A program made the translations under genes and the position numbers. Below the pieces are notes generated by a model, which saw nothing but the letters and a program-made list of their open reading frames with translations, searched no databases and was not told where the DNA came from. This document shows positions 21,862 through 30,452 of a stretch of DNA of 64,000 bases, in pieces; positions within the stretch are counted from its first letter, which is position 1, and the number at the start of each line of letters is the position of its first letter. Source of the DNA: Dyella dinghuensis (lineage in GTDB: Bacteria; Pseudomonadota; Gammaproteobacteria; Xanthomonadales; Rhodanobacteraceae); assembly GCF_003977615.1 (NCBI RefSeq), contig NZ_RYZR01000008.1:62001-126000 (forward strand), read 5' to 3'.

Positions 21862-21888
21862 TTAGCACTCGGGCGACATGAGTGCCAA
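21862..21888. promoter_or_regulatory. CIRCE element (HrcA operator) of groES-groEL
   Basis: TTAGCACTC and GAGTGCCAA separated by nine bases match the CIRCE consensus TTAGCACTC-N9-GAGTGCTAA except for one base in the right arm. It lies 70 bp upstream of the groES start. HrcA bound here would repress groES-groEL at normal temperature. A TAAAAT at 21893-21888 on the minus strand is a possible housekeeping -10 next to it. Confidence 0.92.
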
Positions 21889-21899
21889 TTTTAGCCTCC

Positions 21900-21921
21900 A
21901 AAAAAACCCCTGGTACAGGGG
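21900..21921 (-). terminator. Terminator-like hairpin in the groES leader
   Basis: On the minus strand CCCCTG-TAC-CAGGGG is followed by seven Ts, the form of an intrinsic terminator. No minus-strand gene lies upstream. It sits about 15-35 bases after the predicted start of the sigma32 transcript and before the CIRCE element, so it could act as an attenuator or insulator. Confidence 0.6.
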
Positions 21922-21942
21922 CCGGACGTGTCTTGAGAAGGT

Positions 21943-21970
21943 TAATGGGGGACCCGCCAAGGCTTTCAAG
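21943..21970 (-). promoter_or_regulatory. Sigma32-type heat-shock promoter for groES-groEL
   Basis: On the minus strand CTTGAAA (21970-21964), 13 bases, then CCCCATTA (21950-21943) match the heat-shock consensus CTTGAAA-N11-16-CCCCATNT essentially perfectly. The predicted transcript starts near 21936 and would include the hairpin at 21921-21900 and the CIRCE element. Confidence 0.85.
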
Positions 21971-22104
21971 GGCGATCAACGAAACGACGTAGTTTGGAAA
22001 TAGGGTCGAGGGGCAGATACCCCTCGCCACGAAGGGAAGATGACACGGGCGGCAAAAATGCCGAGGATGCCTCGTTTCCAGTCGATCATCAGGCAAGCCG
22101 AGCA

Positions 22105-22752
22105 GTGAGCAGCGAGCAGACATTACGTGAGGAAATCGTCGCCAACGGATTGAAGCTGACGCCGTCCGGCTTGAGCCAGGGCACGTCGGGCAACCTCAGC
22201 ATCCGGTTCCAGAACGGATTCCTGATCACGCCCAGCGGCGTGCCCTATGGCGAGGTCACCCCGGACGATGTCGTATTCGTCGACATGGAAGGCCACTACG
22301 ACCATCCGCGGCGCCCATCGAGCGAGTGGCGCTTTCATCGCGACATTTATCTGGCGCGCGCAGACGTTCACGCGATCGTCCACGCTCACCCTCCGTACAG
22401 CACTGCGCTGGCGATGTGCCGCATGGACATTCCCGCCGCGCACTACATGATCGCCGTCAGCGGCGGCGATTCGATTCGCTGTTCGGACTATTACACCTAC
22501 GGCACACAGGAATTATCCGATGCTGTCGTGCGCGCACTCGATGCACGGCTCGCTTGTCTGATGGCCAATCACGGCATGATCGCGGTCGGCGCCAACATGG
22601 AACAGGCGATGTGGCGCGCGATTGAAGTCGAAACGCTGGCAAGGCAATACACCATTGCACTGCAGATTGGAAAACCCGTAATGCTGCGCGATAACGAAGT
22701 GACGCAGGTGATCGAGAAATTCAGCAATTACGGCTTGATGTCGAAAAAGTAG
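22105..22752 (+). CDS. Class II aldolase/adducin-family protein (FucA-like)
   Basis: Zinc-dependent aldolase or epimerase family member, 215 aa. Metal ligands are visible in VHAHPPYS and LMANHGMIA. The phosphate-binding GTSGNLSIR and TPSGVPYG stretches are also present, as in L-fuculose-1-phosphate aldolase. The exact substrate is unknown; FucA, AraD-like epimerases and MtnB share these motifs. The start is taken as GTG at 22105, since the longer frame begins with TTG and encodes an unlikely basic leader that overlaps the groES promoter region. The next gene, cutA, starts 11 bp later. Confidence 0.82.
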   Translation: MSSEQTLREEIVANGLKLTPSGLSQGTSGNLSIRFQNGFLITPSGVPYGEVTPDDVVFVDMEGHYDHPRRPSSEWRFHRDIYLARADVHAIVHAHPPYSTALAMCRMDIPAAHYMIAVSGGDSIRCSDYYTYGTQELSDAVVRALDARLACLMANHGMIAVGANMEQAMWRAIEVETLARQYTIALQIGKPVMLRDNEVTQVIEKFSNYGLMSKK

Positions 22753-22763
22753 CGAGCCATCCC

Positions 22764-23093
22764 ATGACCGATCCGACAACCGTTCTGCTCTGCTATTGCA
22801 CCTGCCCCGATGCCGCCAGCGCGCAACGTGTCGCGGACGCATTGGTGAATGAAGCGCTCGCTGCATGCGTCAATCGCGTGCCCGGCATCCAGTCGACCTA
22901 TCGTTGGCAAGGCAAGGTCACCACCGACAGCGAAGAACTGTTGTTGATCAAGACTACCGTCGAACGTTTCGATGCACTCAAAACACGCGTACTGGCCTTG
23001 CATCCGTACGATCTGCCGGAAGTGATCGCCATTCCTATCGAGCAGGCGCACGCGCCTTATCTCGACTGGGTACGTGACGCTGTAAAAAGCTGA
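22764..23093 (+). CDS. cutA: Divalent-cation tolerance protein CutA
   Basis: Small trimeric protein of 109 aa of the CutA1 family, whose loss affects copper tolerance in Escherichia coli but whose biochemical role is unsettled. Family landmarks are the LVNEALAACVNRVPGIQSTYRW segment and the YDLPEVIAIPI stretch. It follows the aldolase gene closely and precedes a GST gene by 45 bp, so the three may be cotranscribed. In other proteobacteria cutA often lies near dsbD and groESL, as here. Confidence 0.95.
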   Translation: MTDPTTVLLCYCTCPDAASAQRVADALVNEALAACVNRVPGIQSTYRWQGKVTTDSEELLLIKTTVERFDALKTRVLALHPYDLPEVIAIPIEQAHAPYLDWVRDAVKS

Positions 23094-23138
23094 CGCGCGG
23101 CATCACCGCATCCATTTTCCGCAAACAGGATTGGGATC

Positions 23139-23834
23139 ATGATCGATCTTTATTTCGCCGCCACGCCGAACGGCCTGAAAGCCAAACTGTTTCTTGAGGA
23201 AGCGGGACTGCCGTATCGCGTCATACCGGTGGCGCTTAGCAAGGGCGAGCAATTCAAGCCGGAATACCTGGCGATTTCGCCGAACAACAAGATTCCGGCG
23301 ATCATCGATTATGATCCCGTAGGCACTGACAAGCCGGTGCAGATGTTCGAATCGGGCGCGATTCTGCTTTATCTCGCCGAGAAGATCGGCCGCTTCATTC
23401 CCAAGGACATTCAAGGCCGCACGCAGGTGCTCGAATGGCTGTTCTGGCAGATGGCCGGGTTGGGGCCGATGGCCGGTCAGATCGGGCACTTCAACATCTA
23501 TGCGGCGGAAAAGGTGCCTTATGCGATCGATCGCTACACGCGCGAAGTGGCGCGTCTTTATAGCGTGCTCAATCAGCGTCTGGAAGGCCGTTCGTTTATC
23601 GTGGACGAGTTGTCGATTGTGGATATCGCCTGCTATCCGTGGATCGTGCCGCACCAGGCGCATGGTCAGAATCTCGACGATTTCCCTCATCTGAAACGCT
23701 GGTTCGACACCATGGGTGCTCGGCCGGCCACGATTCGCACCTATGAAGGCGTCGAGAACGTCTACACGCCCAAACACGGTGCATTGACCGAGGAAGAGCG
23801 TCGCATCTTGTTTGGCCAGGGCGCCAAGCGTTAA
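23139..23834 (+). CDS. Glutathione S-transferase, Nu class (YfcG/YghU-like)
   Basis: Protein of 231 aa. It opens with MIDLYFAATPNGLK, the YfcG/YghU-type active-site stretch using Thr and Asn instead of Tyr or Ser. The cis-Pro glutathione site NKIPAIIDYDP and FESGAILLYLAE follow, then an all-helical C-terminal domain. Nu-class enzymes reduce disulfide-bonded substrates with glutathione. The ATG at 23139 is preceded by GGGA. The neighbourhood of cutA and dsbD suggests redox or metal-stress functions, though this is only contextual. Confidence 0.88.
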   Translation: MIDLYFAATPNGLKAKLFLEEAGLPYRVIPVALSKGEQFKPEYLAISPNNKIPAIIDYDPVGTDKPVQMFESGAILLYLAEKIGRFIPKDIQGRTQVLEWLFWQMAGLGPMAGQIGHFNIYAAEKVPYAIDRYTREVARLYSVLNQRLEGRSFIVDELSIVDIACYPWIVPHQAHGQNLDDFPHLKRWFDTMGARPATIRTYEGVENVYTPKHGALTEEERRILFGQGAKR

Positions 23835-23884
23835 CGCGAATACTGCTGACAGGTTCTGTCACCAGCGCGATTTACATTACGAAC

Positions 23885-24820
23885 ATGGATGTCACTGAGC
23901 ACCCCGCCATGAAGAAATCCGACGCTGCCGAACTTTTACTGTTGGGTGCCATCTGGGGTGCGTCGTTCCTGTTCATGCGCATGGGTGCGAATGAATTCGG
24001 CGGCATGGCACTGGCAGGTGTTCGTGCCATTGGCGCAACGATCTGCTCGATCCCGTTACTGTTCTCGCGCCGTCGGCGCATTGAGCTGCGCACGCATTGG
24101 TTTTCGGTCGTGCTTATCGGGCTCGCCAATTCGGCGCTTCCGTTTGTGTTTTTTTCCTACGCGGCACAAAGCCTGCCGTCGGGTTTGTCCGCCATCTTCG
24201 ATGCCATTGCGCCGCTACTCGTCGCCGCATCCGGCTGGCTCTGGCTGGGCGAGAAACTCGATGCGCCGCGCATCAGCGGTCTGGTGATCGGCTTCGCGGG
24301 CGTGGTGTGGCTGATCGGCGGCACGGTGGGTTTTGGACATGGCGGTGCCGCGGCCGGCTGGGCCATGGTGGCCTGCGTGGCCGCCAACGTCTGCTACACC
24401 TTCGGCGCGCACTACAGCCATCGTCGTCTGCAGGAAGTTTCGGCGCTGACGGTCGCCACTGGCAGCCAGATGGCCGCCGCCGTGATGCTGCTGCCCTTCA
24501 CGATCTGGTTGTGGCCAGCCAAATCGCCATCGACGGAAGCCTGGATCGCCGCCATTGGGCTCGCAGCTCTGTGCACATCGCTCGCTTACGTACTTTTTTA
24601 CGGATTGCTGGCACGCATCGGCTCGGCAAAATCGATGGCCGTGCTGTATCTGATCCCTGTGTTCGGCGTGCTTTGGGGCGCGCTGTTCCTGCACGAGCGA
24701 ATCACGCTCCCGATGGGCGGCGGTTGCATCCTTATCCTGCTCGGAGTGGCACTCACCACCGGCATGCTTCATCCGAAGGCCGCGCCGTTAGAATCGGCGT
24801 CTGCGGTAGAAAAGGCATAA
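23885..24820 (+). CDS. EamA-family (DMT) transporter
   Basis: Integral membrane protein of 311 aa with about ten hydrophobic segments in two EamA repeats. The repeats begin near ELLLLGAIWGASFLFMRMGA and near AAAGWAMVACVAANVCYTFGA, the usual plan of drug/metabolite transporters. No substrate can be inferred. Two in-frame ATGs (23885 and 23909) are possible starts and neither has a convincing ribosome binding site. It lies between a GST gene and dsbD. Confidence 0.85.
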   Translation: MDVTEHPAMKKSDAAELLLLGAIWGASFLFMRMGANEFGGMALAGVRAIGATICSIPLLFSRRRRIELRTHWFSVVLIGLANSALPFVFFSYAAQSLPSGLSAIFDAIAPLLVAASGWLWLGEKLDAPRISGLVIGFAGVVWLIGGTVGFGHGGAAAGWAMVACVAANVCYTFGAHYSHRRLQEVSALTVATGSQMAAAVMLLPFTIWLWPAKSPSTEAWIAAIGLAALCTSLAYVLFYGLLARIGSAKSMAVLYLIPVFGVLWGALFLHERITLPMGGGCILILLGVALTTGMLHPKAAPLESASAVEKA

Positions 24821-24908
24821 CGACGTAGCGCCGGCGTCGGCGCGCCTCAAGCTGAGCCATAATCTCCACTATTCGCGTACCCCGGCGCGAACCCCTTCTG
24901 GAGCTGCA

Positions 24909-27068
24909 ATGCGCTCGCTTTTTCAACACCGCGCTGTTTTTGGCCTGCTGACTTTGATCGCGCTGCTTTTCGGCACGCCCATCGTGTCGGCGCAGGATGG
25001 CACTGAAAATCTTCTGCCCGTCACCGAGGCATATAAGCTCTCGGCCGATGCCAGCACGCCCGGCGTCGTGAAACTGCATTGGACGATTGCCCCCGATTAC
25101 TACCTGTATCGCGGACGCATGAATTTCAAAGGCGGCGACGGCGTCACGCTTGGCACCGCGCAACTTCCCGATGGCGAAAAGCATGACGATCCGTATCTGG
25201 GCCCAGTCGAGACGTATCACCACAGCATCGACGCCACGATTCCGTACACACTCGCACCCGGCACTACGCACCTGACGTTGAGCGTGCGTTATCAGGGTTG
25301 CCACGAAACCGATCCGAAGATCTGCTATCCGCCGCATACGGAACAATTGGATCTTCCGGTTCCCGGCGCTGGCAATGCGCCAACGAACAAACTCAGCGAA
25401 CTGCTGCAATCGCCATCGCAACCCGCTGCAGGCAGCGGCGGCGCAGCGTTACCCGCCGAGCAGGCGTTTCACTTTGAAGCTATCGCGCAATATCCGCATC
25501 ACCTGTTGATTCGCTGGACGATGGCCAAGGGCTATTACCTGTATCGCGACAAGACAACGCTATCGGTAAAGAACGCACCCAATGTTGTGCTGACGCCTGC
25601 GTGGCCCTCGGGCGAAATGCATACGGATGCCAATGCCGGTAACACGACCGTTTACTTCGGCGACATCACCGTGCCCGTCAGCGTGAACGGTGATTTATCG
25701 AAACTGAAAACGCTGGATATCGCTGCCAGTTTCCAGGGTTGTCAGGATGGTGGCGTGTGTTATCCGGTGATGACGCGCGACGTAAGCGTCGAGCTCGGCA
25801 GCGCTGCACAAGCAAGCGCACAAGCAACGGCAAATCCCGCACCCGAGATGCCGCCCGCCAGCGCGAATGGCGCATCGGCAAGTTTGCTGTATCAGCTGGC
25901 GCTCGCCTTGATCGGCGGCCTGATTCTCAATCTGATGCCGTGCGTGTTGCCGGTTCTTTCGATCAAGGCCGTGGGCATTTTGGAGAGCGGCGAGAATCCC
26001 GCACGACGCCGCACACACGCATTGATGTATACGGCTGGCGTGCTGATCAGCTTCGTGACGCTCGGCTTGGTGATTATCGCGCTGAAGACGGCGTGGGGCG
26101 CGCATCTGCAAAATCCGCTGGTTGTTGCGTTGTTGTCATTGGTGATGCTCGCCGTCGCGCTGTCGATGTCGGGTGTCGTGCAGTTCGGTGCATCGCTCGG
26201 CAACACGGGCAGCTCGCTGGCCAATCGCTCGGGTCCCGTCGGCGACTTCTTCACCGGCGTGTTGGCCGTGGTGGTCGCCAGTCCGTGCACGGCGCCGTTT
26301 ATGGGTACGGCGCTGGCTTACGCATTGGTTGCGCCTACATTGAGCGCGATGGCTGTTTTCTTCACGCTTGGTTTAGGGCTCGCCCTGCCCTTTCTCGCAA
26401 TCGGCTTCATACCCGCCGTGTCGCGTTGGTTGCCGCGTCCCGGACGCTGGATGGAAACGCTCAAAGAAATATTGGCGTTCCCGATGTATCTGACTGCCGC
26501 GTGGCTGGCGTGGGTGCTTGCGCATCAACGCGGCGCCGATGCGGTAGGCTTGCTGATGGTGGCTGCCGTACTGCTCGCCATGACCCTATGGTGGTTCGAA
26601 CGCAGCCGCGGGCGCAGCCTATTCAGTCGTGCATGGGTGGTTGTGCTCGCGCTCATCACGCTCGCACCGCTTTATTACCTCGCCACACTGCCCGCGACGG
26701 TCCACGCTGCCGAGACATCGAGCGGTGTCGTCGCTTACTCGCCGGAAAAACTCGACGCGCTGCGCAAAGCGGGCACGCCTGTTTTTGTCGACATGACGGC
26801 CGACTGGTGCGTCACCTGCAAAGCGAACGAGCACACCGTGCTGGATCGCGATGCGTTCCAGGCGCTGCTCAAACGCACCGGCACCGTCTATATGAAAGGC
26901 GACTGGACCGATGTGAATCCGACCATTTCGGCGTTCCTCGAGCAATACCACTCGCCGGGCGTTCCGTTGTACGTGGTGTTCCCCAAGAATGGTGGGCCTG
27001 GTCACGCATTGCCGACAGTTCTGACCGAATCGCTCGTGGACGACGCAGTCAACGAGGCGGCGAAGTGA
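24909..27068 (+). CDS. dsbD: Thiol:disulfide interchange protein DsbD with two N-terminal domains
   Basis: Reductant conduit across the inner membrane, 719 aa, well above the ~565 aa of the Escherichia coli protein. After a signal peptide there are two nDsbD-like domains. The first (about 30-155) carries YQGC-x7-CYP (C131/C139) and the second (about 183-297) FQGC-x5-CYP (C278/C284). A membrane domain follows with NLMPCVLP (C345) and ASPCTAPF (C460). The C-terminal thioredoxin domain has CVTC at 634-637. All six canonical cysteines are present plus an extra pair. A TlpA-like gene follows after a palindromic repeat. Confidence 0.95.
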   Translation: MRSLFQHRAVFGLLTLIALLFGTPIVSAQDGTENLLPVTEAYKLSADASTPGVVKLHWTIAPDYYLYRGRMNFKGGDGVTLGTAQLPDGEKHDDPYLGPVETYHHSIDATIPYTLAPGTTHLTLSVRYQGCHETDPKICYPPHTEQLDLPVPGAGNAPTNKLSELLQSPSQPAAGSGGAALPAEQAFHFEAIAQYPHHLLIRWTMAKGYYLYRDKTTLSVKNAPNVVLTPAWPSGEMHTDANAGNTTVYFGDITVPVSVNGDLSKLKTLDIAASFQGCQDGGVCYPVMTRDVSVELGSAAQASAQATANPAPEMPPASANGASASLLYQLALALIGGLILNLMPCVLPVLSIKAVGILESGENPARRRTHALMYTAGVLISFVTLGLVIIALKTAWGAHLQNPLVVALLSLVMLAVALSMSGVVQFGASLGNTGSSLANRSGPVGDFFTGVLAVVVASPCTAPFMGTALAYALVAPTLSAMAVFFTLGLGLALPFLAIGFIPAVSRWLPRPGRWMETLKEILAFPMYLTAAWLAWVLAHQRGADAVGLLMVAAVLLAMTLWWFERSRGRSLFSRAWVVVLALITLAPLYYLATLPATVHAAETSSGVVAYSPEKLDALRKAGTPVFVDMTADWCVTCKANEHTVLDRDAFQALLKRTGTVYMKGDWTDVNPTISAFLEQYHSPGVPLYVVFPKNGGPGHALPTVLTESLVDDAVNEAAK

Positions 27069-27076
27069 AGGCACTG

Positions 27077-27180
27077 GCCCCTCCCCCTGCTTGCAGGGGG
27101 AGGCGGGAGGGGGTAACGCTCGTGCCCCACACAAGGCTTCACCCCACCCCAACCCTCCCCTGCTGCACGCAGGGGAGGGA
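27077..27180. repeat. Paired GC-rich palindromes (REPIN-like), copy 1
   Basis: Two hairpins with stems CCTCCCCCTGC/GCAGGGGGAGG (27080-27103) and CCCTCCCCTGC/GCAGGGGAGGG (27153-27179), each with a GGGAGGGGG or CACCCCACCCC flank. The flanks point at each other, so the halves are inverted copies around about 50 bp. It fills the gap between dsbD and the tlpA-like gene. Confidence 0.75.
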
Positions 27181-27200
27181 GTCTGGAGGTTGTCGCTAAT

Positions 27201-27746
27201 ATGCTGAGCCGCCCGAACCTCGTGATTCTCGGCGTGGCTGTGCTGGCCGCGATCGGCGGCGGGTGGCTGCAGCACGAAAGTCAGATCGCCCACACTCCGC
27301 CCGGCGTTGATGTTGCGAACGTCGGCGATCTTCGTCCAGATCTGGTTCTCACGGGTCTCGATGGCAGACCCCATCATCTGTCCGAATTTCATGGCCAGCG
27401 GGTGCTGATCAATTTTTGGGCAAGCTGGTGTGTGCCGTGTCTGGCCGAGATGCCGGCGTTGAGTACTGCCCAGCATAACTTCGCCGATAAGGGTGCGATC
27501 GTGCTGGGTATAGCGATGGATGACCCCGAACATGTGCGTAGCTTTCTCAGCGCCCACCCCGTCGATTACCCGATCCTGATCGGCCAGCTAAACGAACCAA
27601 GCACATCGCTTAGCCTCGGCGATACCGACGAAATTCTGCCTTTCAGCGTGCTGCTGGACACCAACGGGCGGATCGTAGCGATGCGTCGCGGTCCACTCGA
27701 CCCTTCGCAACTCGGTAAGTGGCTGTCCCCGGGAACCGCGCCGTAG
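27201..27746 (+). CDS. TlpA-like periplasmic thioredoxin
   Basis: Membrane-anchored thiol-disulfide protein of 181 aa. An N-terminal hydrophobic segment ([14 protein letters not shown]) is followed by a thioredoxin fold with [14 protein letters not shown] (CVPC at 77-80). The later segment [14 protein letters not shown] contains the usual cis-Pro. Such proteins receive electrons from DsbD and reduce partners in cytochrome c maturation or repair. Its place directly after dsbD supports that pairing. GGAGG lies upstream of the ATG. Confidence 0.9.
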   Translation: MLSRPNLVILGVAVLAAIGGGWLQHESQIAHTPPGVDVANVGDLRPDLVLTGLDGRPHHLSEFHGQRVLINFWASWCVPCLAEMPALSTAQHNFADKGAIVLGIAMDDPEHVRSFLSAHPVDYPILIGQLNEPSTSLSLGDTDEILPFSVLLDTNGRIVAMRRGPLDPSQLGKWLSPGTAP

Positions 27747-27894
27747 CGCGGTTTGCGCACCACATACGTCCACGCACGGTTTCTACGTCACTTCTCCGTC
27801 AAACATCGCCGATCTGCGCCGAACTGGACAATATTGGCGGCACCGAGCACACTGCGCGGATTCCGAGGCGCCCGGGGGCGGCCTGGAGCCTGTT

Positions 27895-28347
27895 ATGGCG
27901 AAGCTGCTGGTCCTGCACGGACCGAACCTCAACCTGCTTGGTGTGCGCGAACCGGACGTTTACGGCCGGGAGACGCTGGCGGACATCAATACCCGCTTGG
28001 CTCACCTTGCGCAGAAGGCCGGGCACGAGCTGGCGTGGTATCAGTCCAACGCCGAGCACGAGCTGATCGGCCGCATCCATCAGGCCCGGGACGAGCAGAT
28101 CGCATTTATCCTGATCAACCCCGGCGCATTCACCCACACCAGCGTTGCCCTGCGCGACGCCCTTGCCGCGGTCGACATTCCCTTTATCGAGCTGCACATG
28201 AGCAACGTGCACGCGCGGGAGCCGTTCCGGCACCACTCTTATCTGTCCGATCTCGCCGTGGGCGTGATTGCCGGCTTCGGCAGCGATAGCTATTTCCTGG
28301 CGCTGCAAGCCGCCGTTTCGAAACTTGAACCGAAACCGGCTGGCTAG
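27895..28347 (+). CDS. aroQ: 3-dehydroquinate dehydratase, type II
   Basis: Dodecameric shikimate-pathway enzyme, 150 aa, that converts 3-dehydroquinate to 3-dehydroshikimate. It shows [20 protein letters not shown], with the catalytic Tyr at residue 23, [17 protein letters not shown] and [17 protein letters not shown]. Type II enzymes commonly sit just upstream of accB-accC, as here. The upstream 148 bp contain no gene. Confidence 0.97.
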   Translation: MAKLLVLHGPNLNLLGVREPDVYGRETLADINTRLAHLAQKAGHELAWYQSNAEHELIGRIHQARDEQIAFILINPGAFTHTSVALRDALAAVDIPFIELHMSNVHAREPFRHHSYLSDLAVGVIAGFGSDSYFLALQAAVSKLEPKPAG

Positions 28348-28427
28348 GCCGCACCTACCGTTTCCTTTCATTCCCTTTACCGTCCAGCCACCAAGCTGTG
28401 GCCCCAGACCCAAAGAAGGCAAGCCCG

Positions 28428-28886
28428 ATGGATCTGCGAAAGATCAAAAAACTGATTGACCTCCTCGAGGAATCGAACCTCGCCGAACTGGAAATCAAAG
28501 AGGGCGAAGAAGTCGTCCGTTTGTCGCGCGTACCCAAGGGCGGCGTTGCCGTCGCCGCTGCGCCGGCCCCCGTGGCGCACGCGCCAGCACCGGCGGCTGC
28601 ACCGGTCGCGCCAGCCGCACCGGTCGAAGCAAGCGCGCCGAGTCTGCCGGCCGGTCATGTCGTGAAGGCGCCGATGGTGGGCACGTTCTACGCGTCCGCC
28701 ACGCCGGGCGCTGCGGCGTTCGTCAAAGTGGGCCAGCAGGTGAAGGCCGGCGAGACGCTGGGCATCATCGAAGCGATGAAGATGTTCAATCAGATCGAGG
28801 CCGATGTGGCCGGCACGGTGCAGGCCATCATGGTCGAGAACGGTCAGCCGGTGGAATTCGATCAGCCGATGTTCGTGATCGCCTGA
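28428..28886 (+). CDS. accB: Biotin carboxyl carrier protein of acetyl-CoA carboxylase
   Basis: Carrier subunit, 152 aa, that shuttles CO2 on biotin for malonyl-CoA synthesis. It begins [17 protein letters not shown], has an Ala/Pro-rich flexible linker (about 45-75) and ends in a biotinyl domain with EAMKM, whose lysine (K118) is biotinylated. The start at 28428 has AAGAAGG upstream; the longer frame begins with GTG and adds ten unlikely residues. It lies 14 bp before accC and belongs to the classical aroQ-accB-accC cluster. Confidence 0.97.
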   Translation: MDLRKIKKLIDLLEESNLAELEIKEGEEVVRLSRVPKGGVAVAAAPAPVAHAPAPAAAPVAPAAPVEASAPSLPAGHVVKAPMVGTFYASATPGAAAFVKVGQQVKAGETLGIIEAMKMFNQIEADVAGTVQAIMVENGQPVEFDQPMFVIA

Positions 28887-28900
28887 ACGGCCTGACGACT

Positions 28901-30274
28901 ATGCAAAAGCTCGAAAAGGTCGTTATCGCCAATCGCGGCGAAATCGCATTGCGCATTCTGCGTGCGTGCCACAGTCTCGGTATCCGAACCGTGGCCGTGC
29001 ACTCCACCGCCGATCGCAACCTCAAGCATGTCGGTCTTGCAGACGAAGCGATCTGCATCGGTCCGGCACCATCGGTCGACAGCTACCTCAACATTCCGCG
29101 CATCATTGCTGCGGCGGAAATCACCGACGCCAATGCGATTCATCCCGGCTACGGCTTTCTTGCCGAGCGCGCGGACTTCGCCGAACAGGTGGAACAATCC
29201 GGCTTCATCTTCATCGGACCGACGGCCGATGTGATTCGCCTGATGGGCGATAAAGTCGAAGCGATCCGCGCGATGAAAGCAGCCGGCGTTCCTTGCGTTC
29301 CCGGCTCGGGCGGCCCACTCGGCGATGTGGTGGAAGAAAACATCCGCATCGCGCGCGAGATCGGCTATCCCGTCATCATCAAGGCCTCCGGCGGCGGCGG
29401 TGGCCGCGGTATGCGCGTGGTGCGCACCGAAGCGCATCTGGGCAACGCCATCACCATGACCAAGCAGGAAGCCAAAGCCGCTTTCGGCAACGATCAGGTG
29501 TACATGGAGAAGTTTCTGGAGAATCCACGTCACGTGGAAATCCAGGTGCTCGCCGACGGTCAAGGCAACGCGATCCATCTGGGCGAACGCGATTGCTCCA
29601 TGCAGCGTCGTCACCAGAAAGTCGTCGAAGAAGCGCCCGCACCGGGCATCACGCCGGAACTGCGCGCGCAGATCGGCAAAGTATGTGTGGATGCCTGCTT
29701 GCGCATCGGCTATCGCGGCGCGGGCACGTTCGAATTCCTGTTCGAAAATGGCCGTTTCTACTTCATCGAAATGAATACGCGTATTCAGGTCGAACATCCG
29801 GTGACGGAGCTCATTACCGGTGTGGATCTCGTGCGCGAGCAATTGCGCATCGCTGCCGGCGAAAAGCTCTCGATCAAGCAGGAAGACATCAAGATTACCG
29901 GTCATGCGATCGAGTGCCGTATCAACGCGGAAGATCCGGAAACCTTCCTGCCCTCACCGGGTACGGTGAAACGCTTTGAGGCGCCGGGTGGTCCGGGTGT
30001 GCGCGTCGATACGCATCTGTACGACGGCTACAAGATTCCGCCGAATTACGATTCGATGATCGGCAAACTCATTGTGCACGGCCCGGATCGCGAAACGGCG
30101 ATTGCGCGCATGCGTCTCGCGTTGGCCGAAACGGTCATCGAAGGCGTGAAATGCAACGTTCCGCTGCAGCAGCGCATCATGAACGATGTGGGCTTCCAGC
30201 AGGGTGGACAGAATATCCACTATCTGGAAAAGCGTATGGCGGAGCATAAGGAACATCCGCATAGCGGACATTGA
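28901..30274 (+). CDS. accC: Acetyl-CoA carboxylase, biotin carboxylase subunit
   Basis: ATP-grasp enzyme of 457 aa that carboxylates the biotin of AccB using bicarbonate and ATP. It carries [17 protein letters not shown] at the N-terminus, the glycine-rich ATP loop [12 protein letters not shown], the HPGYGFLAE motif and [14 protein letters not shown] in the active site. It follows accB closely, completing the usual pair. A paired palindromic repeat lies immediately downstream. Confidence 0.97.
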   Translation: MQKLEKVVIANRGEIALRILRACHSLGIRTVAVHSTADRNLKHVGLADEAICIGPAPSVDSYLNIPRIIAAAEITDANAIHPGYGFLAERADFAEQVEQSGFIFIGPTADVIRLMGDKVEAIRAMKAAGVPCVPGSGGPLGDVVEENIRIAREIGYPVIIKASGGGGGRGMRVVRTEAHLGNAITMTKQEAKAAFGNDQVYMEKFLENPRHVEIQVLADGQGNAIHLGERDCSMQRRHQKVVEEAPAPGITPELRAQIGKVCVDACLRIGYRGAGTFEFLFENGRFYFIEMNTRIQVEHPVTELITGVDLVREQLRIAAGEKLSIKQEDIKITGHAIECRINAEDPETFLPSPGTVKRFEAPGGPGVRVDTHLYDGYKIPPNYDSMIGKLIVHGPDRETAIARMRLALAETVIEGVKCNVPLQQRIMNDVGFQQGGQNIHYLEKRMAEHKEHPHSGH

Positions 30275-30285
30275 GTTGCTCTGCA

Positions 30286-30416
30286 TCCTCTCCCCTTTGG
30301 GGGGAGGACCGAGGTGAGGGGTCACTCTTGCGAAGGCTCCGCAACGAAGTTCGTTCCTAGTGACTTCCATCGCAAGATCAGCCCATCACCCTACCCTCTC
30401 CCCGCAGGGGAGAGGG
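30286..30416. repeat. Paired GC-rich palindromes (REPIN-like), copy 2
   Basis: Left half TCCTCTCCCC/GGGGGGAGGA with flank GAGGTGAGGGG (30286-30321). Right half CATCACCCTACCCTCTCCCC with GGGGAGAGGG (about 30385-30416), in inverted orientation, about 65 bp apart. It occupies most of the accC-prmA gap. Confidence 0.78.
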
Positions 30417-30452
30417 ACAATCGCGCATCACCTGCCTCGTCTCGGACCGCAA

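Noticed and set aside
25739..27199. Alternative-frame ORF of 486 aa inside dsbD
   Set aside because: Arg-rich translation in the wrong frame; the dsbD frame carries all catalytic cysteines and continues through the region.
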